Source: JACCXG01 sp963785755
GTDB taxonomy: Bacteria; Acidobacteriota; Vicinamibacteria; Vicinamibacterales; 2-12-FULL-66-21
Length of the DNA: 64,000 nt
Direction: 5' to 3'
Assembly (NCBI GenBank): GCA_963785755.1
Contig: CAWAXG010000040.1
Span: 1 to 64,000, forward strand
Every line of letters begins with the position of its first letter. Position 1 is the first letter of the stretch. Of this stretch, positions 47,805-58,596 are shown piece by piece. The notes below the pieces were generated by a model that was not told the origin of the DNA, searched no databases, and was given only the letters and a program-made list of their open reading frames with translations. Made by a program: the position numbers and the translations under genes.

Positions 47805-50800
47805 TGCCATCCACCATCGAGCGCGCCAGCGAGTATCTCGGCCACGCGACCGCGGCGCTGAACAAGGTCAACGGCAGCGCGAAGGCTGCGACGCAGCTGC
47901 TCGCGCTCCTCGGCTGGGCGCCGCCGCCCGGCGTCGCCGACATCGGCCTCGCCGCAGCTGAATCTGTCGATCGTGAGCGCACGGATCGACGAGCTGACGG
48001 AGCTTCGCAGCCACGAAGAGACGTCCGACGCCGATATCGCGCTCGCGCGTCGCCGCAGTGGTCGGCGCGGTTGTGGACGCCTACGACGACATCGAGCAGC
48101 ATCGTCGCCTCGTTCCAGGCCACGCCGGAGTACCTCACCGCGACGGGCATCCGCGATCAGTTCTTCGGCCGCGTCGCGGACGTGCTGACGATTCACGCGA
48201 TCGGATCGATCGTGCCTGCCGCGATTCCGGTCGGCGCGCTGTTCGGCGTGTTCGAGTTCAGGCAGCTGCCCGCAGACCCGGCGATCTTCCAGGTCAAACA
48301 CGTCCGCCAGGTCGTGCGCTGGGATCGGCTCTCGACGCTCTTCACCGATCCGACCCAGTTGATCCGCGATGTCTACGGATGGGGAACTCCGAATTTCCGC
48401 GGCAACCTGCTCGTCGGCAACATCGGCCGCGTCGTAGAGTACATCTCAGCCGACGCCGCGCAGAGAGCGCTGCCGCGCGCGGCTGAGGAACAGCTCGCCG
48501 GACGGGCGGTCCCCGAAGCCGATCTCGATCCCGCCGCACAGCTGTTCGTCAGCCTCGACAAAGGTCTCGGCGCCGCGGCATTCGCTGCCGGACTGACGCT
48601 CTATCCGTTGCGCCCGAGCACGGCGGGCGCGGCTGACGGTGGCATCGGCCTGTCTCCTTATGTCTTCGGCACCGCCGAGACGAGCTTTTCTCTGTCCGAC
48701 AACCTCTCGCTGGTGCTGTCCGGGTCCGCAGCGCTGGAGGGGGGCATCGCGCTCCTGATTCGCGCGGGACAGGATCCGAAATTCCTGACCGGGCTGATCG
48801 ATGGCGGTCCCGGGACATCCGGCTCGCTGTCCGGCGCGTTCACGATGGCGCTCCGCAGCGCAGACGCAGCAGGCGGACGGCAGACGCTCTTCTCCGCGCC
48901 AAGCGTCGTCTTCGACGCCGCGGCGGTCATCGCGGGGCTCGGCATCACCGCCGATCTCGATCCCTCGATTCTCTTCAAGCTCGAAGACGGGCGCATCCAT
49001 ATCGCCTCGGACGGCGCGGATGGCTTCCTGGGGTCGATCCTGCCGGACGAGGGGATCACGACGACGGTGGATCTCGAGGCGAGCTGGTCGCATCGCGACG
49101 GCCTGAACATCAAGGGCGGGGCGGGGCTGAGTACGGTGCTCGACCTTCACAAGAGGGCGGGACCGCTGCGCGTGGACTCGCTCGCCCTCGCGCTCAAGGG
49201 CGGACCGCAGGGGCTGACTGGCACGGTCGGGGTCTCCGGCGGCGTCAGCATCGGGCCTGTCACGGCGTCAGTCGCCGACGTTGGCGCCGAGGTGGCGCTG
49301 AAGTTCTCGCGAGGCAACCTCGGTCCGGTGGATCTCGGCGCCAGGTTCATGCCGCCCAAGGGCATCGGCCTTTCGGTGGACGCACGCGGCCTCGTGACCG
49401 GCGCCGGATTCCTCTTCCGCGACGAAGCACGAAGTCTCTACGCGGGCGCGATGCAGCTGTCGATCCGCGACGACATCACGCTCAAGGCCTTCGGCCTCAT
49501 CGCGACGCGCATGCCCGACGGCAGGCGCGGCTATTCGCTCATCGTCTTCATCACCGCCGAAGACTTCCGGCCGATTCCGCTGCCGCTCGGATTCCGCCTG
49601 CTCGGGATCGGCGGCATGGTGGGCGTGAACCGCACTTTCGATCGGGAGACGCTGCGTCAGGGCCTGGAGAACGGCACGCTGGCGACGCTGCTGTTCCCGC
49701 GCGATCCGGTGGGCAACGCCAACACGCTCATTCGCAATCTCGACAGCGCGTTCCCCGCACGGTCCGGCAGCTACCTGCTCGGCATCCTCGCCAAGATCGG
49801 CTGGCTCACGCCGCCGCTGATCCTGATGGACCTGGCGCTGATCGTCGAGTTCGGATCGCGCACGCGGCTGCTCGCGCTCGGCCGCATCACCGCGCAGCTG
49901 CCGTCGCCGGACAACGATCTCGTGCGCCTCAACCTGGAGGCGATGGGGGTCATCGATTTCGACAATGGCACGGCCGCGATCGATGCCGTGCTCGTGGACT
50001 CGCGGCTGGCGCAGAAGTTCCCGATCACCGGAAAGGCCGCGCTTCGCGCCGGATTCGGCGGCGGCCCGAGCTTCATCCTCTCCGTGGGCGGGTTCAACCC
50101 GCGCTTCGCGCCGCCGGCGAACTGCCCGGCGATCGATCGGGTCGCGATCGCGCTGAGCTCGGGCAACAACCCGCGCCTGATCTGCGAGGCCTACTTCGCG
50201 ATCACCTCCAACACGGTGCAGTTCGGCGCGCGTGCGGAGCTTTATGCCAGCGCCGGTGGATTCAGCGTCGAGGGGGCAGTCGGCTTCGACGTGCTGGTGC
50301 AGCTCATCCCGCTGCACTTCATCGCCGACTTCCAGGCGAAGCTGCAGCTGAAGCGGGGCTCGCACAATCTGTTCGGGGTCAAGCTGAAGGGCTCGCTCGA
50401 AGGTCCGCGACCGCTGCGCGTCAGCGGCAAGGCGACGTTCGAGATCCTCTGGTGCGACTTCAGCGTGCGCTTCGACACGACGCTGGTGAAAGGAGAGCGG
50501 CCGCCGCTGCCGCCCGCGGTCAACGTGCTCGCGCAGCTCACGCAGGCGCTCGTGTCGCCGTCGAGCTGGACCACGGAGCGCAGCGCGACACAGAGCCACG
50601 GCGTGGCGTTGCGCAGCCTGCCGGCGGCAGCCGGCGCGGCGATCGTGCTCGACCCACTCGGGAGGCTGCGCGTCAGCCAGCTGGTCGTGCCGCTCAACAC
50701 AGCACGTGATATCGAGCTCTTCGGCGGTGCACCGGTCGCCGGCGCGCGCCGGTTCGCCGTCACCGCGAAACTCGGTACCACCGAGCTGCCGCGAACAGTC

Positions 50801-51304
50801 CACAAGGAGGCGTTCGCGCCGGCGCAGTTCTTCGAGATGAGCGATGACGAAAAGCTCGCGGCGCCGTCGTTCGAATCGATGGAGGCCGGGTGCGTGTTCG
50901 GCGAGGCCGGAGTCTCGTTCGACCCGGCGCAGGTAATTCCCGCGCCGCTCGAGTACCAACACATTCCGATCACCCTCGAGGGCACACCACCGGTCGTTCC
51001 GCCGGACGCAGCGCCCGCGCCACAGAAGCTGACCGCGATCCAGCTGCAGATCTTCGCGCGCAGCGGCGCCGCGGGCCGGGCGCCGGTGCGGCACGTTGGC
51101 CAGGCACGCTTCCGCAACGACGCCGTCGAGGGGGCCGCACGCTTGTCGCCCGCGCGCTGGACGATCGTGCCGACGGCCGATGCGCCGGCAGTGCCGGTCG
51201 AGCCCGAAGTGACCACGTATAGCGAATACCAGGGCGTCCTCAAGACGGTCAATCGCGCCCGGGCGCGGTGGCAGATCGTGCCCGCCCACGAACTCGAAGA
51301 CTGA
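47804..51304 (+). CDS. DUF6603-like large beta-rich protein
   Basis: This protein of about 1,167 residues opens MPSTIERASEYLGHATAALN with a helical region. From about residue 250 it becomes almost continuous amphipathic beta strands: TSFSLSDNLSLVLSGSAALE, GLRVGVSGGVS-like runs, FRLLGIGGMVGVNRTFDRET and GFDVLVQLIPLHFIADFQ. The last, with RVSGKATFEILWCDFSVRFD, resembles DUF6603 proteins, large bacterial proteins of unknown role. It has no signal peptide. At 47955-48120 the frame shifts at least twice; patches such as SARIDELTELRSHEETSDAD restore the expected text. The family call is moderately sure. Its start overlaps the PLD gene stop. Confidence 0.65.
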   Translation: MPSTIERASEYLGHATAALNKVNGSAKAATQLLALLGWAPPPGVADIGLAAAESVDRERTDRRADGASQPRRDVRRRYRARASPQWSARLWTPTTTSSSIVASFQATPEYLTATGIRDQFFGRVADVLTIHAIGSIVPAAIPVGALFGVFEFRQLPADPAIFQVKHVRQVVRWDRLSTLFTDPTQLIRDVYGWGTPNFRGNLLVGNIGRVVEYISADAAQRALPRAAEEQLAGRAVPEADLDPAAQLFVSLDKGLGAAAFAAGLTLYPLRPSTAGAADGGIGLSPYVFGTAETSFSLSDNLSLVLSGSAALEGGIALLIRAGQDPKFLTGLIDGGPGTSGSLSGAFTMALRSADAAGGRQTLFSAPSVVFDAAAVIAGLGITADLDPSILFKLEDGRIHIASDGADGFLGSILPDEGITTTVDLEASWSHRDGLNIKGGAGLSTVLDLHKRAGPLRVDSLALALKGGPQGLTGTVGVSGGVSIGPVTASVADVGAEVALKFSRGNLGPVDLGARFMPPKGIGLSVDARGLVTGAGFLFRDEARSLYAGAMQLSIRDDITLKAFGLIATRMPDGRRGYSLIVFITAEDFRPIPLPLGFRLLGIGGMVGVNRTFDRETLRQGLENGTLATLLFPRDPVGNANTLIRNLDSAFPARSGSYLLGILAKIGWLTPPLILMDLALIVEFGSRTRLLALGRITAQLPSPDNDLVRLNLEAMGVIDFDNGTAAIDAVLVDSRLAQKFPITGKAALRAGFGGGPSFILSVGGFNPRFAPPANCPAIDRVAIALSSGNNPRLICEAYFAITSNTVQFGARAELYASAGGFSVEGAVGFDVLVQLIPLHFIADFQAKLQLKRGSHNLFGVKLKGSLEGPRPLRVSGKATFEILWCDFSVRFDTTLVKGERPPLPPAVNVLAQLTQALVSPSSWTTERSATQSHGVALRSLPAAAGAAIVLDPLGRLRVSQLVVPLNTARDIELFGGAPVAGARRFAVTAKLGTTELPRTVHKEAFAPAQFFEMSDDEKLAAPSFESMEAGCVFGEAGVSFDPAQVIPAPLEYQHIPITLEGTPPVVPPDAAPAPQKLTAIQLQIFARSGAAGRAPVRHVGQARFRNDAVEGAARLSPARWTIVPTADAPAVPVEPEVTTYSEYQGVLKTVNRARARWQIVPAHELED

Positions 51305-51313
51305 GAGACCCGC

Positions 51314-54056
51314 ATGGCCGACGCCAACCTGAGTTTTCTGCCCTGGGTGCGACAAGGCGCCGCGGGCGCCATCACGACCGTCGACTCGCTCGGCCCGAAA
51401 CACCCCGCCGTTGCCGACGTCTCGGTCATCCTCAACGTCAACAGCGCGCCGCTGCCGGCCGTGCCGCTGCGGCTTCGGGGGCCTGCCGACGTGGTCGGCA
51501 TCGATCGACGTCAGGTCGTGCGGACCGATCCCCGTCCGAACAGCACAGACTTCGAGCCGAACTGCTTTCCGTCGATCGAATTCGACCGGGCTGATTTTCC
51601 CTGGCTGTTCACACCCGTGCGCGCCAACACGAACGCGCAGCTGCGGCCGTGGCTGTGCCTCGTAGTCGTGCGCCAGCAGGGCGGCGTGGAGCTCACGACC
51701 TCGGGCGCTTCGCCACTGCCGATGCTCAGGATTGCGTCGCCGGCCAGGCCGTTCCTCGAGCTGCCCAACCTGAAGGACAGCTGGGCCTGGGCCCACGGGC
51801 AGGCGGCGGCTGACAACACGAGCGATCCGAACGCGGTGAGCGCGGCATTGAATGGCGCGCCTCATTTGTCGCTGTCGCGGCTCGTCTGTCCGCGACTGTT
51901 GACGCCGAACACGGATTACCTCGCGTGTGTGGTTCCGGCCTTCGAGCTCGGACGCAAGGCCGGTCTCGGACAGACGATCCTGGACAGCGACCTGATCGCG
52001 GTCAACGCGCTCGCCCCGGCATGGACGCTGACCGCGACCGCGCCGACGCAGGTGCAGCTGCCCGTCTACTACTCGTGGCAGTTCCGCACCGGCGAGGGCG
52101 GGGACTTCGAATCGCTGGCGCTCCGCCTGAGGATCAACATTCCGGCGGGATTGGGTCAGCGGAGCGTGGCGATCGGACGGCCCGGCTTCGACGTACCAGG
52201 CGTCGATCCGAAGACGACCGTGCAAGTCGAAGGCGCGTTGATGCCCCTCACCGGCACCAGCGCCCCGGTCGTCTGGTCCGATCCCGCCGCTCCTGCCTTC
52301 GAACAGGCTCTCGCGGACATCGTCAATCAGCCCGGCCTGAATCAGGTGATCGCGCCGACGGCCGATCCCTTGCTCGCGCCGCCGCTGTACGGCCGGTGGC
52401 ATGCGGGACGTGCCGTCGTGACTCCCGGCGCCGCGAACTGGCTGGATTCGTTGAACCTCGATCCACGCTGGCGTTCGGCGGCATCGCTCGGCACCGAGAT
52501 CATCCAGGAGCACCAGGAAGCGTTGATGGCGTCGGCGTGGGAACAGGCCGCCGAGATCCAGCCGGTCAACCAGCGTCTGCGTCAGCTCCAGGTGAGCATG
52601 GCCGTCGGTGAAAGCCTGCACGCGCGGCATCTCTCGACGTTCAGCGAGGAGATGACGCTGCGCATCGCATCGCCGGTCTTCAGCCGCATTCGCGTTGCGA
52701 CTCCTGGGCTGGATTCGGCGGGCAAGACGCTGACGGCGGTGATGGCCGGAACGTCGCTGCCGGTCCCGGCCACGCGGACGACGATGAGGCGGGTCGGCAG
52801 GCAGCGAGGCCCGTTGACGCGACGGATTGCCGCGCAGGGCGTCGGACGATCGATCGACACCACGTGGGTGACGCGGCTCAACCTCGCCAACGCGGTTGCC
52901 GCGGCTCCCCGGCCTACCATCGTGCGGGCAACTGTCCCGCCGCTGCCCACGGTGGAGGCCGTCGTCGGCGCGATCTGGAATTCCGGTTTCAAGATCGCCG
53001 CGGAAAACGAGGCGCTCGCGCAGCTGCCAGCGGTCGATCCTTTGCCGCCTGAATGGGACTATCCCGGGCACTTCCGCAAGGCGGCGGCCGATCACCTGTC
53101 GCGCATCCGGCCGCGCATCAGCGCGTCTTTGATCCCGCACATCACGATGAGCGCAACCGTGGGGATCGTGCGCGCGCAGATGCATCCGCGCGTGGCGCTC
53201 GCCAACCTCGCGCGCGCGGCGATCTCGACCGGGGACAACGTCCTTCAGCCGGCGGCGCCCGGCGTGACGCCGGTCGGTACCGAGACCGTCCTGATGGCGC
53301 CGTCGTTTCCGCGGCCGATGTACGAGGCGCTGAAGGAGAAGTCGCAGGAGCTCCTGCTGCCAGGGCTCGACAAAGTCCTGCCCGATACCGTGCTCGGGCT
53401 CCGGACGAACCGCGCGTTCGTGGAGTCCTACATGATCGGCCTCAACGTCGAGATGGCGCGGGAACTGTTGTGGCGCGGATTCCCGACCGATCAGCGCGGC
53501 ACCTATTTCCGGAACTTCTGGGGCAACGACGGCGCTCCCGCGGCGGTCAGTGACGTCGGCGATCTGCGTGTGAACCTGGGACGCGCGCTCGGCACAGCGC
53601 CGCCGAACTCGCCGGCGAACCAGTTCGTGCTGCTGCTGCGCAGCGCCCTGCTGCGCCGCTACCCGAACGCGATCATCTATCTGACGCCTGGGATGATCGG
53701 CGACGACACGCCGTCCGACGACGTCCATCCCATCTTCAACGGATCGATGGAGCCGGACATCGACTTCGTCGGCTTCCCGATCGCGCCCGCAGCGGCCATC
53801 GGTTCGGGCGGCAAGCCCGGCTACTACGTGGTCATCCAGGAGCATCCGACCGAGCCGCGCTTCGGGCTCGATGTGGCCGTCACGAATGTCCTGGTGGCAA
53901 GCAAGAGTCACCTCGCGAGTCGGGACGCAGCCGCCGGCCGGTGTGCCCTTGAAGGGCCGCACGTGGGGCAGGAACTCCGCGCACATGGCGGAGATCACCC
54001 GCCGTCTGCCGGTGCGCATCACCATTCACGCGTCGCAACTGGTCTCGTTGACCTGA
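51314..54056 (+). CDS. Uncharacterised large protein C of the operon
   Basis: This protein has about 914 residues, with a frame change near 53930; the true end reads GRNSAHMAEITRRLPVRITI and stops at 54056. The N-terminus, LSFLPWVRQGAAGAITTVDS, leads into an aromatic region: FEPNCFPSIEFDRADFPWLF and LRPWLCLVVVRQQGGVEL. Mid-protein SAWEQAAEIQPVNQRLRQLQ looks coiled. The C-terminal part has FPRPMYEALKEKSQELLLPG and YFRNFWGND. There is no signal peptide, membrane helix or known catalytic motif. I do not recognise the family. It follows the DUF6603-like gene by nine bases. Confidence 0.7.
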
Positions 54057-54073
54057 TTCACGGAAATCCCGAG

Positions 54074-57000
54074 ATGCCTGATTACTTCAGAAGCCCGGTC
54101 GCGATTCCCGCAACGAGCGCCGCCATGCCGGCGGTGCCGCTGTGTCCCGGCGATCTGCCGCTCGTGCTCCTGCCGGTCCGCCTGGAGACGCGCTTCTTCA
54201 CGCTCGCCGACAGCCGCATCGAGCTCCGCGTCCGCATCTTCCCCGACAAGATTCATCTCGACAGCCATGAGCCCGATCTCACGGCAGACGAGCAGACGTG
54301 GGGCAGGCACTACTGGGAGCTGAACTGGCACGCGGGTGACAACACCGGCGCGGCTGCCGATGCCTGGCGGCAGATCGCCGATCGTTTTGGCGCGAGTCGC
54401 GCCGCGTGGATCGTCCGGGTACTGACGCCGACAAATGCGTCGGAGCGGCCGCAGCCGGAGACGCCGGCCGGCAGCCCGCTGACGCCCGCCCCCGTGTTTC
54501 CAGCGATCACCGTCGCGAGCAGCGATGAGACGTGGCGCCACGCACCGCAGGCGCGGTTGCTGCCGGACCGGTGGGTCGCGGTCGTGCACTCCGCCGGTCA
54601 GGTCGCGCTCGCAGTCACCGGCAAAGACATCCGGAGACCGCTTGCCGCCGGACCCGATCCGCTTGCGCCGCCGCCCGATGCCGCGACCGAGGCCGCGATC
54701 GCGCGTGGCGAACAGCTGCCGATCGACGCCGGCATGAAGTGGATGACCGATTTCGACGAAGCGGAATCCGCGGGCATGGCGCTGCGCATTCCGATTCCAG
54801 GCGCGACGCTGGCGGCGGGTCTCGACAGCCTGGTCGTGTTTGGTGTGGTCAGGGCGCTCAGCGTCGCAGAAACCGCCGACCAGCTGGCGAACCTCTTCGA
54901 CGGCCATCACTACACCGACGGCCTCGCCTTCATCCGTCCTGGCACGCCCACGAACAACTCGGATGATCGGCGCGCCGGCTACAGCTCCGAGGATCCCGGG
55001 CACGCGCGCAGCTTCGACCTCGAAGCCGCTGCCACGCCGGCGCTCGACAACAACAATGCGTTGCACACCGGCACGGCGCTGGGGCTGCGGTTCGATCGCA
55101 TCCTGCCGACCTTCGGCCGCGTCGAACGCGGTCTCGAGCGCGACGACCTGCACATGCGCAGCATGAACACCGCGCTCTGGCAGGTCGGCTGGGGCTATTT
55201 CCTCAGCAACATGATCGGCGCGGAAGCCGGGCTGACGCGGCCCGACCTCGAGTGGGCACGGCAGCATTTCCTCGATCACGTCCGCAGCTTCGGACCGCTG
55301 CCGGCGCTCCGCTGCGGTGCACAGCCATATGGGCTGCTCCCGGTGACGTCGCTCGATCTCTGGCAGCCAGACCCGGGTGGCGGGTCGGCGCCACAGGACA
55401 CCTCGCTCAAGAGCCTGCTGATCGCGCTGCGCGACAACCTCTGGCGCCCTGCGGCCGCATCTGTCGCGCGAATCGGCAATCGTCAGGATCAGCCGGACCC
55501 GGATGCCGATCTCGCCGACGTGATGCGCACCGACGCGCTCTCGAACTCGTACCGCACGCGCCACATCTTCGGCAGCCACTTCCTGCGGCATCTCCAGCTA
55601 TTCCTGGATTCGAGCATGCCGGTCGGCGATCCGGCGCAGATCGCTCTGCTGCACCAGCTCGGCCTTCCATGGCGGCCGAGGCTCGCGCGGATGTGGAATG
55701 CCGACTGGCATCGCACCGTCGTGGCGCCGCTCGTCCAGGATGGGGAAGTGTCGCCGTGGAGGAAGCTCGAGCCCGACTTCATCTCGGCGCTCCTCGCCGA
55801 GTCACGGATTGACCAGTTGATTCTGGCCAGGCCGGATCCGCAGGCGCCGGTGGCCGAGAGCAGCCTGCTGCAGATGCTGCTGCGCCACGCGCTGCTTCGT
55901 GAAATCGCGTACGCGGCCGCACGCCTGCAGGCAGACGAGACCGGCGCGGACAATCTGGCGGCTCTGCTCAGGGATGCCGAGCTCGTCGATCTCGTCACCG
56001 GCGCGAAGCCGACGTTTCACTGGAGGCGTCAGCTCGAACGGGAATTGACGGCCACCGGCGGCGATACGATCCGCGAGTTTCTGGAAGCCCAGACCAGCTT
56101 CACGACGCCGGCGCTCGCCGCGCTCGGCGAGTTCCGCTCGAGTCTGACGGATCTGAAGAGCCTCGACAGCGAAGCTCTCCAGCAACTGATGCAGGGCACG
56201 CTCGACCTGTCGGCGCACCGGCTGGATGCATGGATCACATCGGTTGCGACGAGACGGCTCGCGGCGATGCACACCGACGGACCGAAGGGACAGTACGTCG
56301 GCGCCTACGGCTGGGTGGAGAACCTCAAGCCGATTCCCGCGTCGCTCGTGAAGCCGGTGACCACGCTGCCGGCCGGCGAGCCAGGACCGATGCAGACACC
56401 TGCCAACGACAGCGGCTTCATCCACGCGCCGTCGATGACGCACGCGGCGACCGCGGCGCTCCTGCGCAACGCACAACTCGGCCCTACGGGCGTGCCGAGC
56501 GCCACCGGACCGTTTGCGATCGATCTGTCGTCGCGCCGCGTGCGCGAAGCGTCGCGGCTGCTCGAAGGCGTGCGCCAGGGCCAGCCGCTCGGCGCGCTGC
56601 TCGGCTATCGCGTCGAGCGGCTGCTTCACGAGACCGTCGTGGACAACGGCCGCAGCATGGATCGCTTCATCGCTCCGCTGCGCCGCGTGGCGCCGCTCGT
56701 CGCTCGTGCCGGCGCCACTCCGCCCGGGCCGGTCGATACGATCGCCGCTGAGAACGTCGTCGATGGCCTGGTGCTGCACCGCCGGTGGAAGGAAGAGCGC
56801 AACACGGTCGATCGCGGAGGTGACGACGGCGGGTCTTGGAACCAGCGACCTCTCTGTCATTTCGTCGATTCTCGACCGGCTCGCCGATGCGATCGACGGA
56901 CTGAGCGACGCGCTCACTGCCGAAGCGGCCTATCAGATGGTGCGCGGCAACACATCGCGCACGGCGCAGCACGCTGGCGGCGATCGCGCAGGGCGATGCG

Positions 57001-58593
57001 CCGCCTCCCGAGCTGGAGGTGACGCGGACGCCGCGCTCGGGCACGTCGCTGACTCACCGGCTCCTGCTGCTGATGAGCGGGCCCAATGTGAACACTCCGG
57101 GCTGGGTCAGCGCTGCTTCGCGCGTCCGTTCCAACGCTGAGCCGATGCTGAATTTCTGGGCGTTCAAGCTGCTCGGCGACGGCAGCCGCATCCGCTGCAC
57201 GATCGAGCGCCTCGACGATGAAACCGGCGCTGTCCTCGAGGCGCGCAAGTTGCCGCTGAGCGAGCTCGGGATCGCACCGCTTGATCTCGTCTACGGCGTC
57301 GAGGCTGCGAACACCACCGCGCAGCCAGGCAACACGCTGACCGAGATCGAACAGCAGGTCCTGTATCACGCCAGGCGCAAGACCGGCGGCTTTGATCAGC
57401 TCGCGACGCTGCGGCTGCAGCACGCGCGGCCCGCCGATCTCGCCCCGAACGAATTGACGCTGTTCGACGCGCTCGAGCAGGCGCGCGCGGTGCGGCGGCT
57501 GCTCGGCGTTGCCCGCGGCGCGGATCCCGAAGACCTCAATCCGCCCGAGCGGACCGGACAAGGCGTCATCGACCTCGTCGAGCTGGATGCGCGGACGGTG
57601 CGGGCCGAGAACGCGCTCAACGCCGCGCACAAGGGGTTGCAGAACCTCATCGCGAGAATCACGACGACCACCACTGCCGAAATGCTCCGGACCGCAATGC
57701 TGAAGCTTGGCGCCTTCGGCATCGGTCCGTCGATCCCGGTCAGCGTCACCGGTGAAGATTCAGCCGCGAAGGCCGCGCTGGCGCAGCAGGGCCAGGCGCT
57801 CCTCAAGCTGAGTGGTCCGCGGCTCGATCAGGGAGCGGCGCTGCGCACCGAGCCGTCCGCAACCGATCAGCGCGGCCGCCGCGCGCAGCTGACGGTGAGG
57901 ATGCGTGCGGTGTTCGGGGATCCCTTCGTCGTGCTGCCGCGTTTTACGTTCGACACGGCGGGTGCGACGGAATTCACGAGCGCGCTCGGGGCCAGCACCG
58001 CCGCGCAGGGTGGCGACCCGCTGGCGGTAAACACGTGGTTCACCCGGTGCACGCGGGTCAGAGATGGCGTGTCGCGGATGAGCGCGTGCCTGCAGCGGGC
58101 CGAAGTGCTCGGCGCGGGAGCGCGGCTCAATCTCAGCGTCGCGCAGCTGCCGTTCAAGAACGGCGAGCGCTGGGTCGGCCTGCCGCCGGCTGCGGGCGCC
58201 GTCATGCCGGCGAGCAAGCTGTCGCTCGTCGTGAACACGATCGGGCCGATCAACACCACGAAGTTCACCACCGGCCTGCTCGTGGACGAGTGGGTCGAGG
58301 TCGTGCCCAATACCAGCGAGACCACCGCGCTGGCATTTCAGTTCGACACGCCGGATGCGTGCGCGCCGCAGAGCGTGCTCATCGCCGTACCGCCGGTCCC
58401 GGGGCAGGAGTGGACCGCTGAAACCCTGCGGCGCGTGCTGATGGAGACCCTCGATCTCGCGAAGCTTCGCGCCGTGGACACGGCATCGCTCGGCGCTGCG
58501 GCGCAGCATCTGCCCGGCCTCTATCTCGCGCTCAACACTGAAGATCACGCCGTATCGACCGACTTCGCGGCGGTCACGCGCTCACAGGTTTGA
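54074..58593 (+). CDS. Uncharacterised giant protein D of the operon (two frameshifts)
   Basis: This protein of about 1,505 residues starts at ATG 54074 with MPDYFRSPVAIPATSAAMPA and LPVRLETRFFTLADSRIELR. Later landmarks are DGLAFIRPGTPTNNSDDRRA, RCGAQPYGLLPVTSLDLW and FIHAPSMTHAATAALLRNAQ. Frames change near 56815 and 56965, after which LTHRLLLLMSGPNVNTPGWV continues the protein to 58593. It is soluble, with helical stretches and no known enzyme motif. I do not recognise the family. It lies between C and E with gaps of 17 and 3 bases, so it is certainly part of the same transcript. Confidence 0.72.
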
Positions 58594-58596
58594 ATC

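Noticed and set aside
49268..54025. Minus-strand open frame of about 1,585 codons across the large-protein operon
   Set aside because: Arg/Asp/His-rich text without motifs, lying antisense to two plus-strand genes with normal protein composition and tight operon spacing.
51314..57022. Reading the region as one protein of 1,902 residues
   Set aside because: The text turns non-protein-like near 53930 and again after 56815; a neighbouring frame carries a natural C-terminus ending at 54056, and a new ATG follows at 54074.
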